A DNA stretch of 64,000 nucleotides, from assembly GCF_011046555.1 (NCBI RefSeq), contig NZ_CP049246.1:2108001-2172000 (forward strand), written 5' to 3'. Positions 53,101-60,399 of this stretch are shown piece after piece (the first letter of the stretch is position 1; every line of letters begins with the position of its first letter). The notes under the pieces were generated by a model. The model ran no database searches and had not been told where the DNA came from. It saw nothing but the letters and a program-made list of their open reading frames with translations. The translations under genes were made by a program, and so were the position numbers. Origin of the DNA: Sphingobacterium lactis. GTDB taxonomy: Bacteria > Bacteroidota > Bacteroidia > Sphingobacteriales > Sphingobacteriaceae.

Positions 53101-54384
53101 ATTGGCCAATGAGCCCAATACCCCTATTACGCGTCCACCGTCCTCACCGAGGTCACCTAAGGTCGATGCAAGTTCATTGATGCCATTCGAATTGTCCTTA
53201 ACACCGGACAGCACCTTGGTAAATGCGCCCATGAAATCCTTCTCCAGCAGCTGCTGGAAATCCTTTACCTGCATGCCGGCATACTTGCTGTACGTTTCTG
53301 CATTTGAAGCCATTTTCACGAACAGCTTACTGAGCGCTGTGGAAGAAACCTCTTCGGTCTGACCGAGCTGATCAAGTGCTGCACCCAATCCCAATATCTG
53401 ATCGATGGAAACCTTGGCCAATGGAGCAACCCCCGCCATCCGTCGGGCAAACTCCACCATATAACCCTCGTTGGCGGTGGAAGCCATTCCCAATTCATTC
53501 AGTGCGGAACCAACCTTTAGGAATGCATCCTCTGTGCTATAAATATCCTTCAGCTTAAAGATGTCGACCAACTTGCCAATCTTATTGACCGTTTCCTCAA
53601 CATTTCCACCGAGATCCTCATTCAGGGAAACGATGATCTGATTATTTGCCCGGACAAATTCGGTGATCTCCGAAATTTCATTATAGCCTAACTTCCCGGC
53701 GATACGGGACAGTCCCAATAAATCTTCCTGGGATGTTCTCGTTTCGATTTCCTTAAGTTCTTCATTCAATTCCCTGGCTGATTCCTTGCTGAGGTTGGTG
53801 GTCTTCATCACGTCAGCAAGTAGATCATCGAAACTAGCATATTCCGTAATAGCTTTCCGGACACCCATGGTAACGGCTGCAAGGGATGCAGCTGTTGCAG
53901 CAGCAGAGGCCACCCATCCCTTAAACCGATTGGATAGGGAATCAACAGATTGTCCAGTGCGTTCAGCACCTTCTCTAAGCTCCGACAGCCTGGAGGTTAC
54001 TATCTCTATTTGCTTACTGTACTGTTTATATTGCTCGGATCCTGGAATACTGTTCGCTCGCAATCGACGTAAATCGGTTAGCTCACGGGTTAATTGGGAG
54101 GTTGTCTTCTGCTCCAGTGATAAATTCTTGATCAGTCGATCCTGTTGAGCTGTCAATTCCTTCACGCGATCGCGATTGGTGCGAATCTCCCCGGAAAGTT
54201 CTCGGTAGGCTTCCGAATCCTTTTTTCCCTCCTTGGCCAGCAAAGCCTGTTCTTCCTTCAGCTCTTTGATCCGGAAGGTAGCATCGGTGATATCGCGTGC
54301 GAGATCGTTTATTTCTTTCTGTGCCTGATTGGCATTGACGATAACATCCAGGGCAAGGGTTTCAGATTTTAATTTTTTAGCCAT
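50131..54384 (-). CDS. tail tape-measure protein
   Basis: The tape measure sets tail length and helps DNA passage. The 1417-residue ORF is the largest phage gene. It starts with coiled coil (about 1-160; MAKKLKSETLALDVIVNANQ, RELTAQQDRLIK-like heptads), then a TP901/PhageMin-type domain (about 180-400; ASFDDLLADVMKTTNLS, VEFARRMAGVAPLAKVS, LGLGAALDQLGQT). Hydrophobic segments occur at about 500-600 (LANPYGLVAAAILGLTAYLIQ, quoted in part as NPYGLVAAAILGLTAY). Further coiled coil fills 800-1150. It overlaps the 140-residue gene upstream by eight bases. Confidence 0.9.
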   Translation of the reverse strand: MAKKLKSETLALDVIVNANQAQKEINDLARDITDATFRIKELKEEQALLAKEGKKDSEAYRELSGEIRTNRDRVKELTAQQDRLIKNLSLEQKTTSQLTRELTDLRRLRANSIPGSEQYKQYSKQIEIVTSRLSELREGAERTGQSVDSLSNRFKGWVASAAATAASLAAVTMGVRKAITEYASFDDLLADVMKTTNLSKESARELNEELKEIETRTSQEDLLGLSRIAGKLGYNEISEITEFVRANNQIIVSLNEDLGGNVEETVNKIGKLVDIFKLKDIYSTEDAFLKVGSALNELGMASTANEGYMVEFARRMAGVAPLAKVSIDQILGLGAALDQLGQTEEVSSTALSKLFVKMASNAETYSKYAGMQVKDFQQLLEKDFMGAFTKVLSGVKDNSNGINELASTLGDLGEDGGRVIGVLGSLANNVDVLKGSMQLANQAMEDGSSITQEYEIKNQSAGAKLAMAQKQVKNLWIELGEKLWPVMTQGFGIFGTFIKLLSSTITFISDNFRVISSLTVAIIAYYTAVQIAAKWEAITTGLMAVKRVAALSLNLIMAVLTGNITRAAAAQQLLNIRMLANPYGLVAAAILGLTAYLIQYSSKLSDAERAQKAVTDATLEGKKAVAGEKASIEQSISVAMDRAQADGVRLAAVKRLRDIMPNVLKDYTDEQIMAGKAKQAIDEYTKSLVKQATIRASRGKLEKLAQAKLEEEDRKERGFSGATIKERMEAMSPETFLSNDWRKAYEKHVDNNIKTIETEELKLASFIGNMEASMLNAVKGEKPDPTKDPVTVSTASGGDSKKAESSRKKAFQKELQEAEQYYQESLKKEGLFRKDKRLMTTEELEKMAAIESDYQQKVDQIHSKYNQTLKDTTKSAEKELNSRLLAESKAIDAILLKKQSEAEAEVAAYQERLAKAGLFGVQREEMTARQLRALEILEAEHKANLAKIDASAIAKEIDTRIAANKDIVTDLRIKHMEELTAIRTLGQAKQYLSKDLTSQELAQVKTLAQAKKLIQNQQMLEEQALLRSQLTKLADVLQRAQTSGEFDGLVLSDKILSEEEKKVLLDRIREIREQLAGLTGTEKKDDLDNSDREKVDILGMTIGQWETLFSNVDTTIEKIKQVISILGAAGQVWSSYNSLVSAKENAQLQQDERANNQKKENLKRRLDSGVISQEEYNKQVEKLDKDLDRKKAIVARDQAKRDRNVALMTAIVNTAKGITSAFPNPFLMALIAAVGALQIGTIVATPLPEIPGAETGGNFLDVIRAQDGKKFRAKSDPNKRGFISSPTVLVGEKGKEWVANNDAVENPHIKPILDVLDTAQRNGSISTMTLSDIIGNTLGNRIQGRQIGGSISGSVSPSDRSTGGNTSLENLLQQNLLAINELKAALPNIRATVTLLGKEGFVEKMAELNTIQNNGNF

Positions 54385-54799
54385 TAAATCCTCCTTCCCA
54401 TTTGGATCGGATCATATCGATGGTCTCTTGTGTATATCCAAATTGAAGACGTTCGGCCAATCCATAATAATGACCCATGACAAATCGATTATAGATCTGC
54501 AGACCACGTCCGGATGATCGCTTGCTTTGGCCCCTCCGGCTACGCTTGAATTTATTCCGGATATCCAAGAACCTGGTATAAGCAGGAACTTCAATGTGTA
54601 ATTGAGCATTGGATCCAGTTCCTGTGACCGTGGCTTTACGATTTCGGATCAGATTTCCAGTCCTGCTCTTTAAAGCATTCTTAATGGCGATGCCCTGATT
54701 CCGAATAAAGCGGTTCCCTTCATCCCGTAAAGTATTCTCTATGAATTTAGATCTGATTGCATCCATGGTGATAAGTTGATGCAACGAATGTAGCGCCAT
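54377..54799 (-). CDS. small phage structural protein (HK97-gp10-like position)
   Basis: The 140-residue basic protein lies directly before the tape measure. Its length, pI and motif LKSRTGNLIRNRKATVT, with a later YTRFLDIRNKF, fit the head-tail joining or tail-completion group (gp10-like). The ATG at 54799 lies inside the palindrome GCCATACGTATGGC (54795-54808); an alternative ATG is at 54766. A copy of the TGTCCTTTA element lies 3-21 bases upstream. Confidence 0.6.
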   Translation of the reverse strand: MALHSLHQLITMDAIRSKFIENTLRDEGNRFIRNQGIAIKNALKSRTGNLIRNRKATVTGTGSNAQLHIEVPAYTRFLDIRNKFKRSRRGQSKRSSGRGLQIYNRFVMGHYYGLAERLQFGYTQETIDMIRSKWEGGFNG

Positions 54800-54820
54800 A
54801 CGTATGGCATATAAAGGACA
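54795..54820 (-). promoter_or_regulatory. late-cassette element, copy C, overlapping a 14-base palindrome
   Basis: TGTCCTTTATATGCCATAC (54820 down to 54802 on the minus strand) overlaps the perfect palindrome GCCATACGTATGGC (54795-54808). It lies between a terminator (54909-54934) and the 140-residue gene, so it marks the beginning of a separate transcription unit. Confidence 0.7.
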
Positions 54821-54903
54821 GGTAAATCGGGAGTTAGTGCCGGCAATTCAGTAGAAGATCTGTAATAATTGCTTGTTATATCTTTTTTCGTTTTTACTAA
54901 AAC

Positions 54904-54940
54904 AAAAACCGCCTTTAAGTATGTTTAAAGGCGGTTTTTT
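54904..54940. terminator. bidirectional terminator downstream of the cargo gene
   Basis: CCGCCTTTAA (54909-54918) pairs with TTAAAGGCGG (54925-54934), with A/T runs on both sides. On the minus strand it ends transcripts from the 334-residue cargo gene. Confidence 0.9.
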
Positions 54941-55065
54941 TAAAGGCTGTCATATTTCTGGAACCGTTCCTAAAAGTGCAACTGCATTTTACGGACAGGG
55001 CGGGCGGCCTGATTTTAGTGAAGGAGAAATTTTTATATATCTATTCCGTATTAATTGTTTGAAAA

Positions 55066-56067
55066 TCAATAGAATATTGATTTTTTATTTTGCTTTGTTG
55101 AATATTTTTGGTGTTTTGAACGTAAAAGTCTTGAAAACTCTTCAAACCTTTTGAAGTCAACTTTGAGAATCTCCGCATGATTCTCATTAGTTTTTCTATG
55201 AAGGTTATATTTAATTTTCTCTTTTTTTATCATTTCTATACCAGTTGAAATCTTTTGGGCAATTCTAACATCAACAATCTTTAAATTTTGATACTTTCTC
55301 AAGGTTTTTAATAATCCTTTTAAAAGAATTAATTGGTGAATTCTGATTGATCCTTTAAAATAATTTCTTTGATATTTTATGATATAATGATCAAGAGAAT
55401 GAACAAGATTAAAAAGGTCGGCTAAATTTTTATCAGTAATTACTAGTAAACCGGGAAATAGTAAGCTCTTTTTTAATAGAATTTTTAATCCATCATGTTT
55501 ATAAACAATGTTTTGTATTTCTGGTAATACTTCGGTGAGATGCAGATCAGTGTCTTTAGCAATTCTTTCAATTTCTCTAGCATTCTCATCATTTTTAAGC
55601 GAAAGGGAATCTAAGGTTTGTTTTATTGATGTAACGCTTAATTTGTAATTAATTAACAATAAACGCTCCTGCTTATCAAAAGAAAGTTCTGTAGTTGCTT
55701 CCAAAAGGTCCTCAATATCATAGCGATCGAGATGATTATAAACTAAGGTGTTAAAAGTGTGGATTGCATTGAAGGAATTACTGCCAAAAAAATTTTTTCT
55801 AATTCCTTTTTTCAAATGTTTTATATGATTACAATACCCTTTGTGGATTTTTTTGTTGATTTCAATTATAGTGGATCTTCTATTTGAATTAAATCTATTT
55901 TGTTTTTCATTTTCTGATTTCTTTTGGTAGTAAAGTGTTAGAGAAACAGTCATCCAAGCGACTAAAGCTGAAAGAATGGCTCCTACAATTATTGCTGCCC
56001 AATCGGTTCCATTTTCGCCATAAAAATCCTGAATGAAGAATAAATCAAAAATCCCCAGTAGTTTCAT
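55066..56067 (-). CDS. AT-rich membrane-anchored cargo protein (moron candidate)
   Basis: The ATG at 56067 (MKLLGIFDLFFIQ) gives 333 residues; an upstream extension would need TTG. One membrane helix (about 24-50; WAAIIVGAILSALVAWMTVSL, quoted as IIVGAILSALVAWMTVS) is followed by a long, basic, helical cytoplasmic domain (KKSENEKQNRFNSNRRS, later many Lys/Ile/Leu). It is more AT-rich than its neighbours. It is bounded by a terminator on each side (56100-56130 upstream, 54904-54940 downstream), the layout of a phage moron. Superinfection exclusion or defence is possible; no family is recognised. Confidence 0.6.
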   Translation of the reverse strand: MKLLGIFDLFFIQDFYGENGTDWAAIIVGAILSALVAWMTVSLTLYYQKKSENEKQNRFNSNRRSTIIEINKKIHKGYCNHIKHLKKGIRKNFFGSNSFNAIHTFNTLVYNHLDRYDIEDLLEATTELSFDKQERLLLINYKLSVTSIKQTLDSLSLKNDENAREIERIAKDTDLHLTEVLPEIQNIVYKHDGLKILLKKSLLFPGLLVITDKNLADLFNLVHSLDHYIIKYQRNYFKGSIRIHQLILLKGLLKTLRKYQNLKIVDVRIAQKISTGIEMIKKEKIKYNLHRKTNENHAEILKVDFKRFEEFSRLLRSKHQKYSTKQNKKSIFY

Positions 56068-56099
56068 AAATAAATAGTTTGGTGGCCTCCAATATACCA

Positions 56100-56130
56100 A
56101 AAAAGCCGAGAAATGAACCTCGGCTTTTAT
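56100..56130 (-). terminator. terminator after the first late unit
   Basis: AAAAGCCGAG and CTCGGCTTTT form a 10-base stem. On the minus strand it runs into TTTTTT. It lies directly after the stop of the 103-residue gene at 56134. Confidence 0.88.
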
Positions 56131-56133
56131 TAA

Positions 56134-56445
56134 TTAGTAGTGCAGTGTAATTTTATCAGCTTGTATAGATGCCAGTAGCACACTATCATCCATATCTCGA
56201 ACCTGGAGGACTTCTCCTTGTTTCAGAAGTCCGGTGTTCCTACCATAAACATATAGGTTCTTTAGGAAATTACTGGGGTCCTTATTTATTTTCAATATGT
56301 CCAAATAGGTATAGAAGACACCTGAATCTCCCGTTTCCAACATTTTCTGATGCTTCAACTTATCAATGAGAATAAACTTGTTGGTAATTGATCCAACAGT
56401 TTGAATAGGTTTGGCTTTCCTCTTTATTTTCTTCAATAATCCCAT
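56134..56445 (-). CDS. small phage protein of unknown function
   Basis: The ATG at 56445 (MGLLKKIKRKAKP) gives 103 residues: a basic N-terminus and a mixed alpha/beta body (ILIDKLKHQKMLE, VLQVRDMDDSVLLASIQADKI). It is the last gene before the terminator at 56100. No family is recognised. Confidence 0.55.
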   Translation of the reverse strand: MGLLKKIKRKAKPIQTVGSITNKFILIDKLKHQKMLETGDSGVFYTYLDILKINKDPSNFLKNLYVYGRNTGLLKQGEVLQVRDMDDSVLLASIQADKITLHY

Positions 56446-56462
56446 AATCAAATATATCAATT

Positions 56463-56897
56463 TTATAACTCAATCACCATTGACCAACCCAGGTACCCAC
56501 CAAATACATTATATTCCGGAATAATGTTCACCGTGGAAATATCACCTTCAGGAAATAGGCGACAATACCCGGTGTCATGATCACCTTCTCCAAACAGATA
56601 TTGCTTCAATTCCATAATAGCTGCCTGCGTATCAGCATACTGAGCAAGTTCCTTATCATCAGAAGTTCCTTCCACTTGCCGGGTTACCATATAGAACAGA
56701 ATTTCATGCAGATCCTTATACGAATCTTCCTGACCAGAAAATGAGTAATTCGGATATACAGCGACCAATTGAATGCCGGATTTATCCTTTAATTTTTTCA
56801 TCACCTGTTCCTCTGTGCTGCATAGAACATAGCCTTTAATCCCGATGGATTCTACGATATCTTTGCAAATTTTGTTGAATTCTAGTACTGTTATCAT
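56463..56897 (-). CDS. phage protein of unknown function (possible head/tail completion)
   Basis: The ATG at 56897 overlaps the TGA of the upstream gene (ATGA). The 144-residue protein has LCSTEEQVMKKLKD, AVYPNYSFSGQEDSY and IPEYNVFGGYLGWSMVIEL. No domain is recognised. The tight overlap ties it to the head/portal-side unit. Confidence 0.55.
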   Translation of the reverse strand: MITVLEFNKICKDIVESIGIKGYVLCSTEEQVMKKLKDKSGIQLVAVYPNYSFSGQEDSYKDLHEILFYMVTRQVEGTSDDKELAQYADTQAAIMELKQYLFGEGDHDTGYCRLFPEGDISTVNIIPEYNVFGGYLGWSMVIEL

Positions 56898-57754
56898 GGT
56901 GTTTTTGGTTGATCTTGATGTTTTTTTAATAAAAAGAGCAGCACATCGTATAGCAATGTTTGTCCAGTGGATGTTGCATCGCCAAAGACGCCTGATTCCG
57001 CAATATCCATCAGCACTCCAGTCCATCCTAAATTTACCCTCTGCGTATTGTTTGATGAAGTTGCTGTCTGCGGGAAGAGTATGGAAAGATTGACGTCGAT
57101 GCCGTAGATATCAAGATCTTCTTCCTGGAGACATTTTATACAGAATGAAAACCAGATCGCGATCACTTGTTTCTTCCAGGTCGGGACCTTGGTGAAAATC
57201 TCCGGTTCAATAATATAATTGTGCAAACTTCTTCGCTCCCCACGCTCGTTTTTCGGCCGATAGATGGTTGCAATAAAATAATTGAGCAACAGTTCAGCTT
57301 CTTCTTCCTGATCTTTGGCCTCATAATATTGATCCAACAACGTAATGGAATTTTTGAACTCCATTAATGTCATATCGGAAATTAATTGATCAGGCCCATA
57401 ATAATTTTCCAACAGCACAGGAAAGTTATTGGTAATGGTATTGTACTGCAGTTCCAGATTTTCATCTTCATTTTCCACGAATATCCAATTGCACAATTCC
57501 TGGGACAGTTGATAGATCCGCTCATTGACTGCATTGTTTAGGCCCAGTCGATTCCTCAGGAAATACATAAAGCCAAATTTTAACCCTGTCAATTTCGAAA
57601 ATATCTTGATTCTGAAATCGGCCAGAGAACGGGATCCTGCCATTACTTCAAAGGCGAGCTCCAAGATAAATTCAACCTGAGCCGGAGAACATTCGTCCCA
57701 ATCGCTCGGAATCTCTACGATTTGTTGTTTTGATGGAATCTCAATACTGTGCAT
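56894..57754 (-). CDS. phage protein of unknown function (286 residues)
   Basis: The 286-residue acidic protein begins MHSIEIPSKQQIVEIPSDWD and contains helical segments such as FILELAFEVMAGSRSLADF and LLLNYFIATIYRPKNERGE. The start is normal and three bases follow the 313-residue gene. Position between portal and tape measure makes it a head or connector candidate, but it does not look like a known capsid family. Confidence 0.5.
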   Translation of the reverse strand: MHSIEIPSKQQIVEIPSDWDECSPAQVEFILELAFEVMAGSRSLADFRIKIFSKLTGLKFGFMYFLRNRLGLNNAVNERIYQLSQELCNWIFVENEDENLELQYNTITNNFPVLLENYYGPDQLISDMTLMEFKNSITLLDQYYEAKDQEEEAELLLNYFIATIYRPKNERGERRSLHNYIIEPEIFTKVPTWKKQVIAIWFSFCIKCLQEEDLDIYGIDVNLSILFPQTATSSNNTQRVNLGWTGVLMDIAESGVFGDATSTGQTLLYDVLLFLLKKHQDQPKTP

Positions 57755-57757
57755 GGC

Positions 57758-58699
57758 TTAAGTACTTGCAAATTTATCCCCTGGATCATTTTTCGGCAGC
57801 ATTTTGTACTCCAGGAATTCCGGAGTTTGTTCAAATCGTTTCCGCTTGATTTCATCAATGCAGGCAAATGCATCCATTTCAATCCGTTTGCTGAAATAAG
57901 AGAGTTCCTCTTTATCTGCTGGCCTGCTTGCATTGGCCGTGTGACGCTCAGAGATCATCGTTTTCACAATTCCTGCAGGTAATACCTGCGTGTTCAATCT
58001 CCGGACAGCCAAGGCAATGGTCGCCAGCACCTGCGCGCGTTGGGTAATCTCCAACAATTCCATTTGGTATTGATTGAGGTTGCCTTTCTGAAATGCTTCC
58101 AACAATGGTTTATAGTCGTTGGCAAGTGCCTTCCGTAAATCCGTTGTTTGAACCTCCTGGAGCAAGGGAAGTGCTAAATAATAGAATCGTGCGGAATTGT
58201 CAATGGGATAATACTCGCCGAATGTTGCTGTATTGTTGATGAATAATTTTTTTGATGCTATTTTCTGGGTTGACTTTTCCCATGCGTCATTTCCAGACTT
58301 ATCAAGGAATCCAATCAATCGGTCCACGGCACGCTGGGCACTGGATAGGTGTGCTGCATCATCCCGATCCAACATCCATTCCCATGGCAGCTTTTCGTTC
58401 TGATCATCGATCTTGATCTTTCTGGTGGATTGATCATGTGAAACTAGGTTCAGTTGGTAGAACCGAAATGTTGCCATCAAAGCTACCGGCAATTGGACCA
58501 TTTTCAATAATTTCAGTTCACTGGCGCTGGCTGTGGGTTTTTCTGCAATATCGAGAGCTTGCTCCATAAGCCCATCTCCAACCACTTTGGCCAGTTCTTC
58601 CGTTTCAATTTCAATATGCTGGATGATTCTGTCAAAATCATTTGATGCATACCAGGATGTTGTCAACTTCCTTAAAGTCTCGCTGTCTTTAATGATCAT
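57758..58699 (-). CDS. DUF6712-like phage protein (313 residues)
   Basis: The 313-residue protein follows the portal gene by two bases. It is largely helical (SSAQRAVDRLIGFLDKSG, LLEAFQKGNLNQYQMELLE) and resembles the DUF6712 proteins common in Bacteroidota prophages; that family assignment is from memory. It is the best size match for a missing head protein but shows no HK97-type capsid features that I can identify. Confidence 0.55.
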   Translation of the reverse strand: MIIKDSETLRKLTTSWYASNDFDRIIQHIEIETEELAKVVGDGLMEQALDIAEKPTASASELKLLKMVQLPVALMATFRFYQLNLVSHDQSTRKIKIDDQNEKLPWEWMLDRDDAAHLSSAQRAVDRLIGFLDKSGNDAWEKSTQKIASKKLFINNTATFGEYYPIDNSARFYYLALPLLQEVQTTDLRKALANDYKPLLEAFQKGNLNQYQMELLEITQRAQVLATIALAVRRLNTQVLPAGIVKTMISERHTANASRPADKEELSYFSKRIEMDAFACIDEIKRKRFEQTPEFLEYKMLPKNDPGDKFAST

Positions 58700-58701
58700 A
58701 A

Positions 58702-60069
58702 TTAAACTTGATTTTTAATCCGATTTTTCGGAGAAACTTCATCTTCCTTCATAATGACCTTTCGGTAAAAACCAATCTTTATATCGGTACCTGGCCAATT
58801 GACTTGAATAGCCTGATTTAAGGCTTCGAAAATAATACGCTCCGGAATATTCACATCAGTTAGCACATGGAATTTGGCTGCATACAGTTGCTGAGAACCA
58901 CCGGAGAATGAATTGTTGGTAATAAGGTTGGCCAATGCCGGATTCAATCCCATTCCGGAGGTTGCCGCTGAATCAGCTTTTTCGGAAACCTTGATCTGGG
59001 ATTCAATAAATTCTTTGATGGATTGCTCTATGGGTTCTATTTTCCATGCGCATAGGTTGCCATCCAAGTCATGGAAATCCACTGTTTCAATAAATTTCCC
59101 CGCATTCTCCTTGCCGGCCAAAGCATTGGCAATGGAACGGAACAATTCCTCTTTGACATCTTTTAACCGAGAGTCTATCTGCGCGTCGGTTTCATCCGGA
59201 AATCGTTCAGCTAATTTCTGTCGCTTATCATCCCAATAGCCTTGCGGAGAATGGATGTGGAATGCAGCTGAAATACCATTTACGGTTAAATAATTGATAA
59301 TGTCCGGAATATCCGAGGCTGTGCTCAGCCATTTCAACGTTCCATAATAGGAGGGGATGGAGTAGAAGTTCCTGGAGAAGCTGTACAGATTATGGTAACT
59401 CATGGAAACGCCATAAGTAAATGGCTGATTCTTATCGAATACAGGGAATGTGGCAATTCCTGAGTGAAGGCAATTGTTTTCAAAATCCCCAACGAAAATA
59501 TGTTTTACATTTTCCAGACGCTTTTCCGGATGTTCCGGCCACTCCAATCTTGCCCAGGTATTGAGGACAGGCTCCAGTTTTACAATCTTTGGCTTTCCGC
59601 CGATCCGGGGTCCCTTGTTCCGGTACCATCGGGTATAATATCCCTTCAGATGGATGAACTCCGTTGTCATGATTTCAATGTAACGATCGGAATCCCACGA
59701 TTTCAACCAGGCTTCAATTTCAGCATTCCGGACGGGAACCCGGATCTTATTGTTATCATCGTCGATTTCTTCACGATATAGGAATGGGCCATCCCCATAT
59801 TGAAGACCTATTTTACGTTCCAGGATGCCAGGGCCGATATTTGAATTGTCCATAACCCGACGAATAACTACCGGTAGATCATTGTTGTGTCCATAGCTCA
59901 CGATCTTTTTACCCATCACGATGCTTGGATCAAGCTCCCAGGAATTGTTTGCGGAAAATAGTTGAGAAAAATGGGCATCATCGCGTCCATGTGACATGGA
60001 AACGGTATAGACGGATCCGTCCGGTAAATGGATCGCATTCGTTTTATCGGTTATCTGTTCGTTCTTCAT
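58702..60069 (-). CDS. phage portal protein
   Basis: The portal forms the dodecameric gate at one capsid vertex. The 455-residue protein has portal-like features: an early NDLPVVIRRVMDNSNIGPGI stretch (cited in part), a central helical region with NYLTVNGISAAFHIHSPQG, DTAASTSGMGLNPALAN-like tunnel loop (seen as SAATSGMGLNPALANLI) and SGGSQQLYAAKF. It overlaps the 92-residue gene by four bases (ATGA) and lies three genes after the small-terminase-like gene. Confidence 0.85.
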   Translation of the reverse strand: MKNEQITDKTNAIHLPDGSVYTVSMSHGRDDAHFSQLFSANNSWELDPSIVMGKKIVSYGHNNDLPVVIRRVMDNSNIGPGILERKIGLQYGDGPFLYREEIDDDNNKIRVPVRNAEIEAWLKSWDSDRYIEIMTTEFIHLKGYYTRWYRNKGPRIGGKPKIVKLEPVLNTWARLEWPEHPEKRLENVKHIFVGDFENNCLHSGIATFPVFDKNQPFTYGVSMSYHNLYSFSRNFYSIPSYYGTLKWLSTASDIPDIINYLTVNGISAAFHIHSPQGYWDDKRQKLAERFPDETDAQIDSRLKDVKEELFRSIANALAGKENAGKFIETVDFHDLDGNLCAWKIEPIEQSIKEFIESQIKVSEKADSAATSGMGLNPALANLITNNSFSGGSQQLYAAKFHVLTDVNIPERIIFEALNQAIQVNWPGTDIKIGFYRKVIMKEDEVSPKNRIKNQV

Positions 60070-60344
60070 TCAGCTACAAATTTTAAGGATTGACCGTTCA
60101 GGGATAACAGGCAGCAATGCCAGAACCTTCTGGGTTCACCGGTATTGGTATTGATATATTCTTCCTGAAGCTCTGCAAATTGGTTATACTGGATTTGTCC
60201 ACGATTCCTCAATCGGGCATTATGTACTTCCACAATACCATCTGAAGTACCCCGGGATAGAGAGTACGACATAAAAGTAAAGCTGAAGGTTTTTCCCAAT
60301 TTAGAAAGTCGCCTCATTTCAGTAATTGCCTCGAATATGGTCAT
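60066..60344 (-). CDS. small phage protein between terminase and portal
   Basis: The ATG at 60344 gives 92 residues (MTIFEAITEMRRLSKLGKTF); a TTG-started extension also exists. A mixed fold with GIVEVHNARLRNRGQIQYN is seen and no family is recognised. Its stop overlaps the portal ATG. A TGTCCTTTA element lies 36-54 bases upstream. Confidence 0.55.
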   Translation of the reverse strand: MTIFEAITEMRRLSKLGKTFSFTFMSYSLSRGTSDGIVEVHNARLRNRGQIQYNQFAELQEEYINTNTGEPRRFWHCCLLSLNGQSLKFVAE

Positions 60345-60379
60345 GAGTAATGTTTGTAAGACCAAAAATCAATTAAATG

Positions 60380-60398
60380 GTATGGATCATAAAGGACA
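60380..60398 (-). promoter_or_regulatory. late-cassette element, copy B (TGTCCTTTATGATCCATAC)
   Basis: This copy begins just after the large-terminase stop codon and precedes the 92-residue/portal genes. It matches copy C at 16 of 19 positions. Confidence 0.65.
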
Positions 60399-60399
60399 A

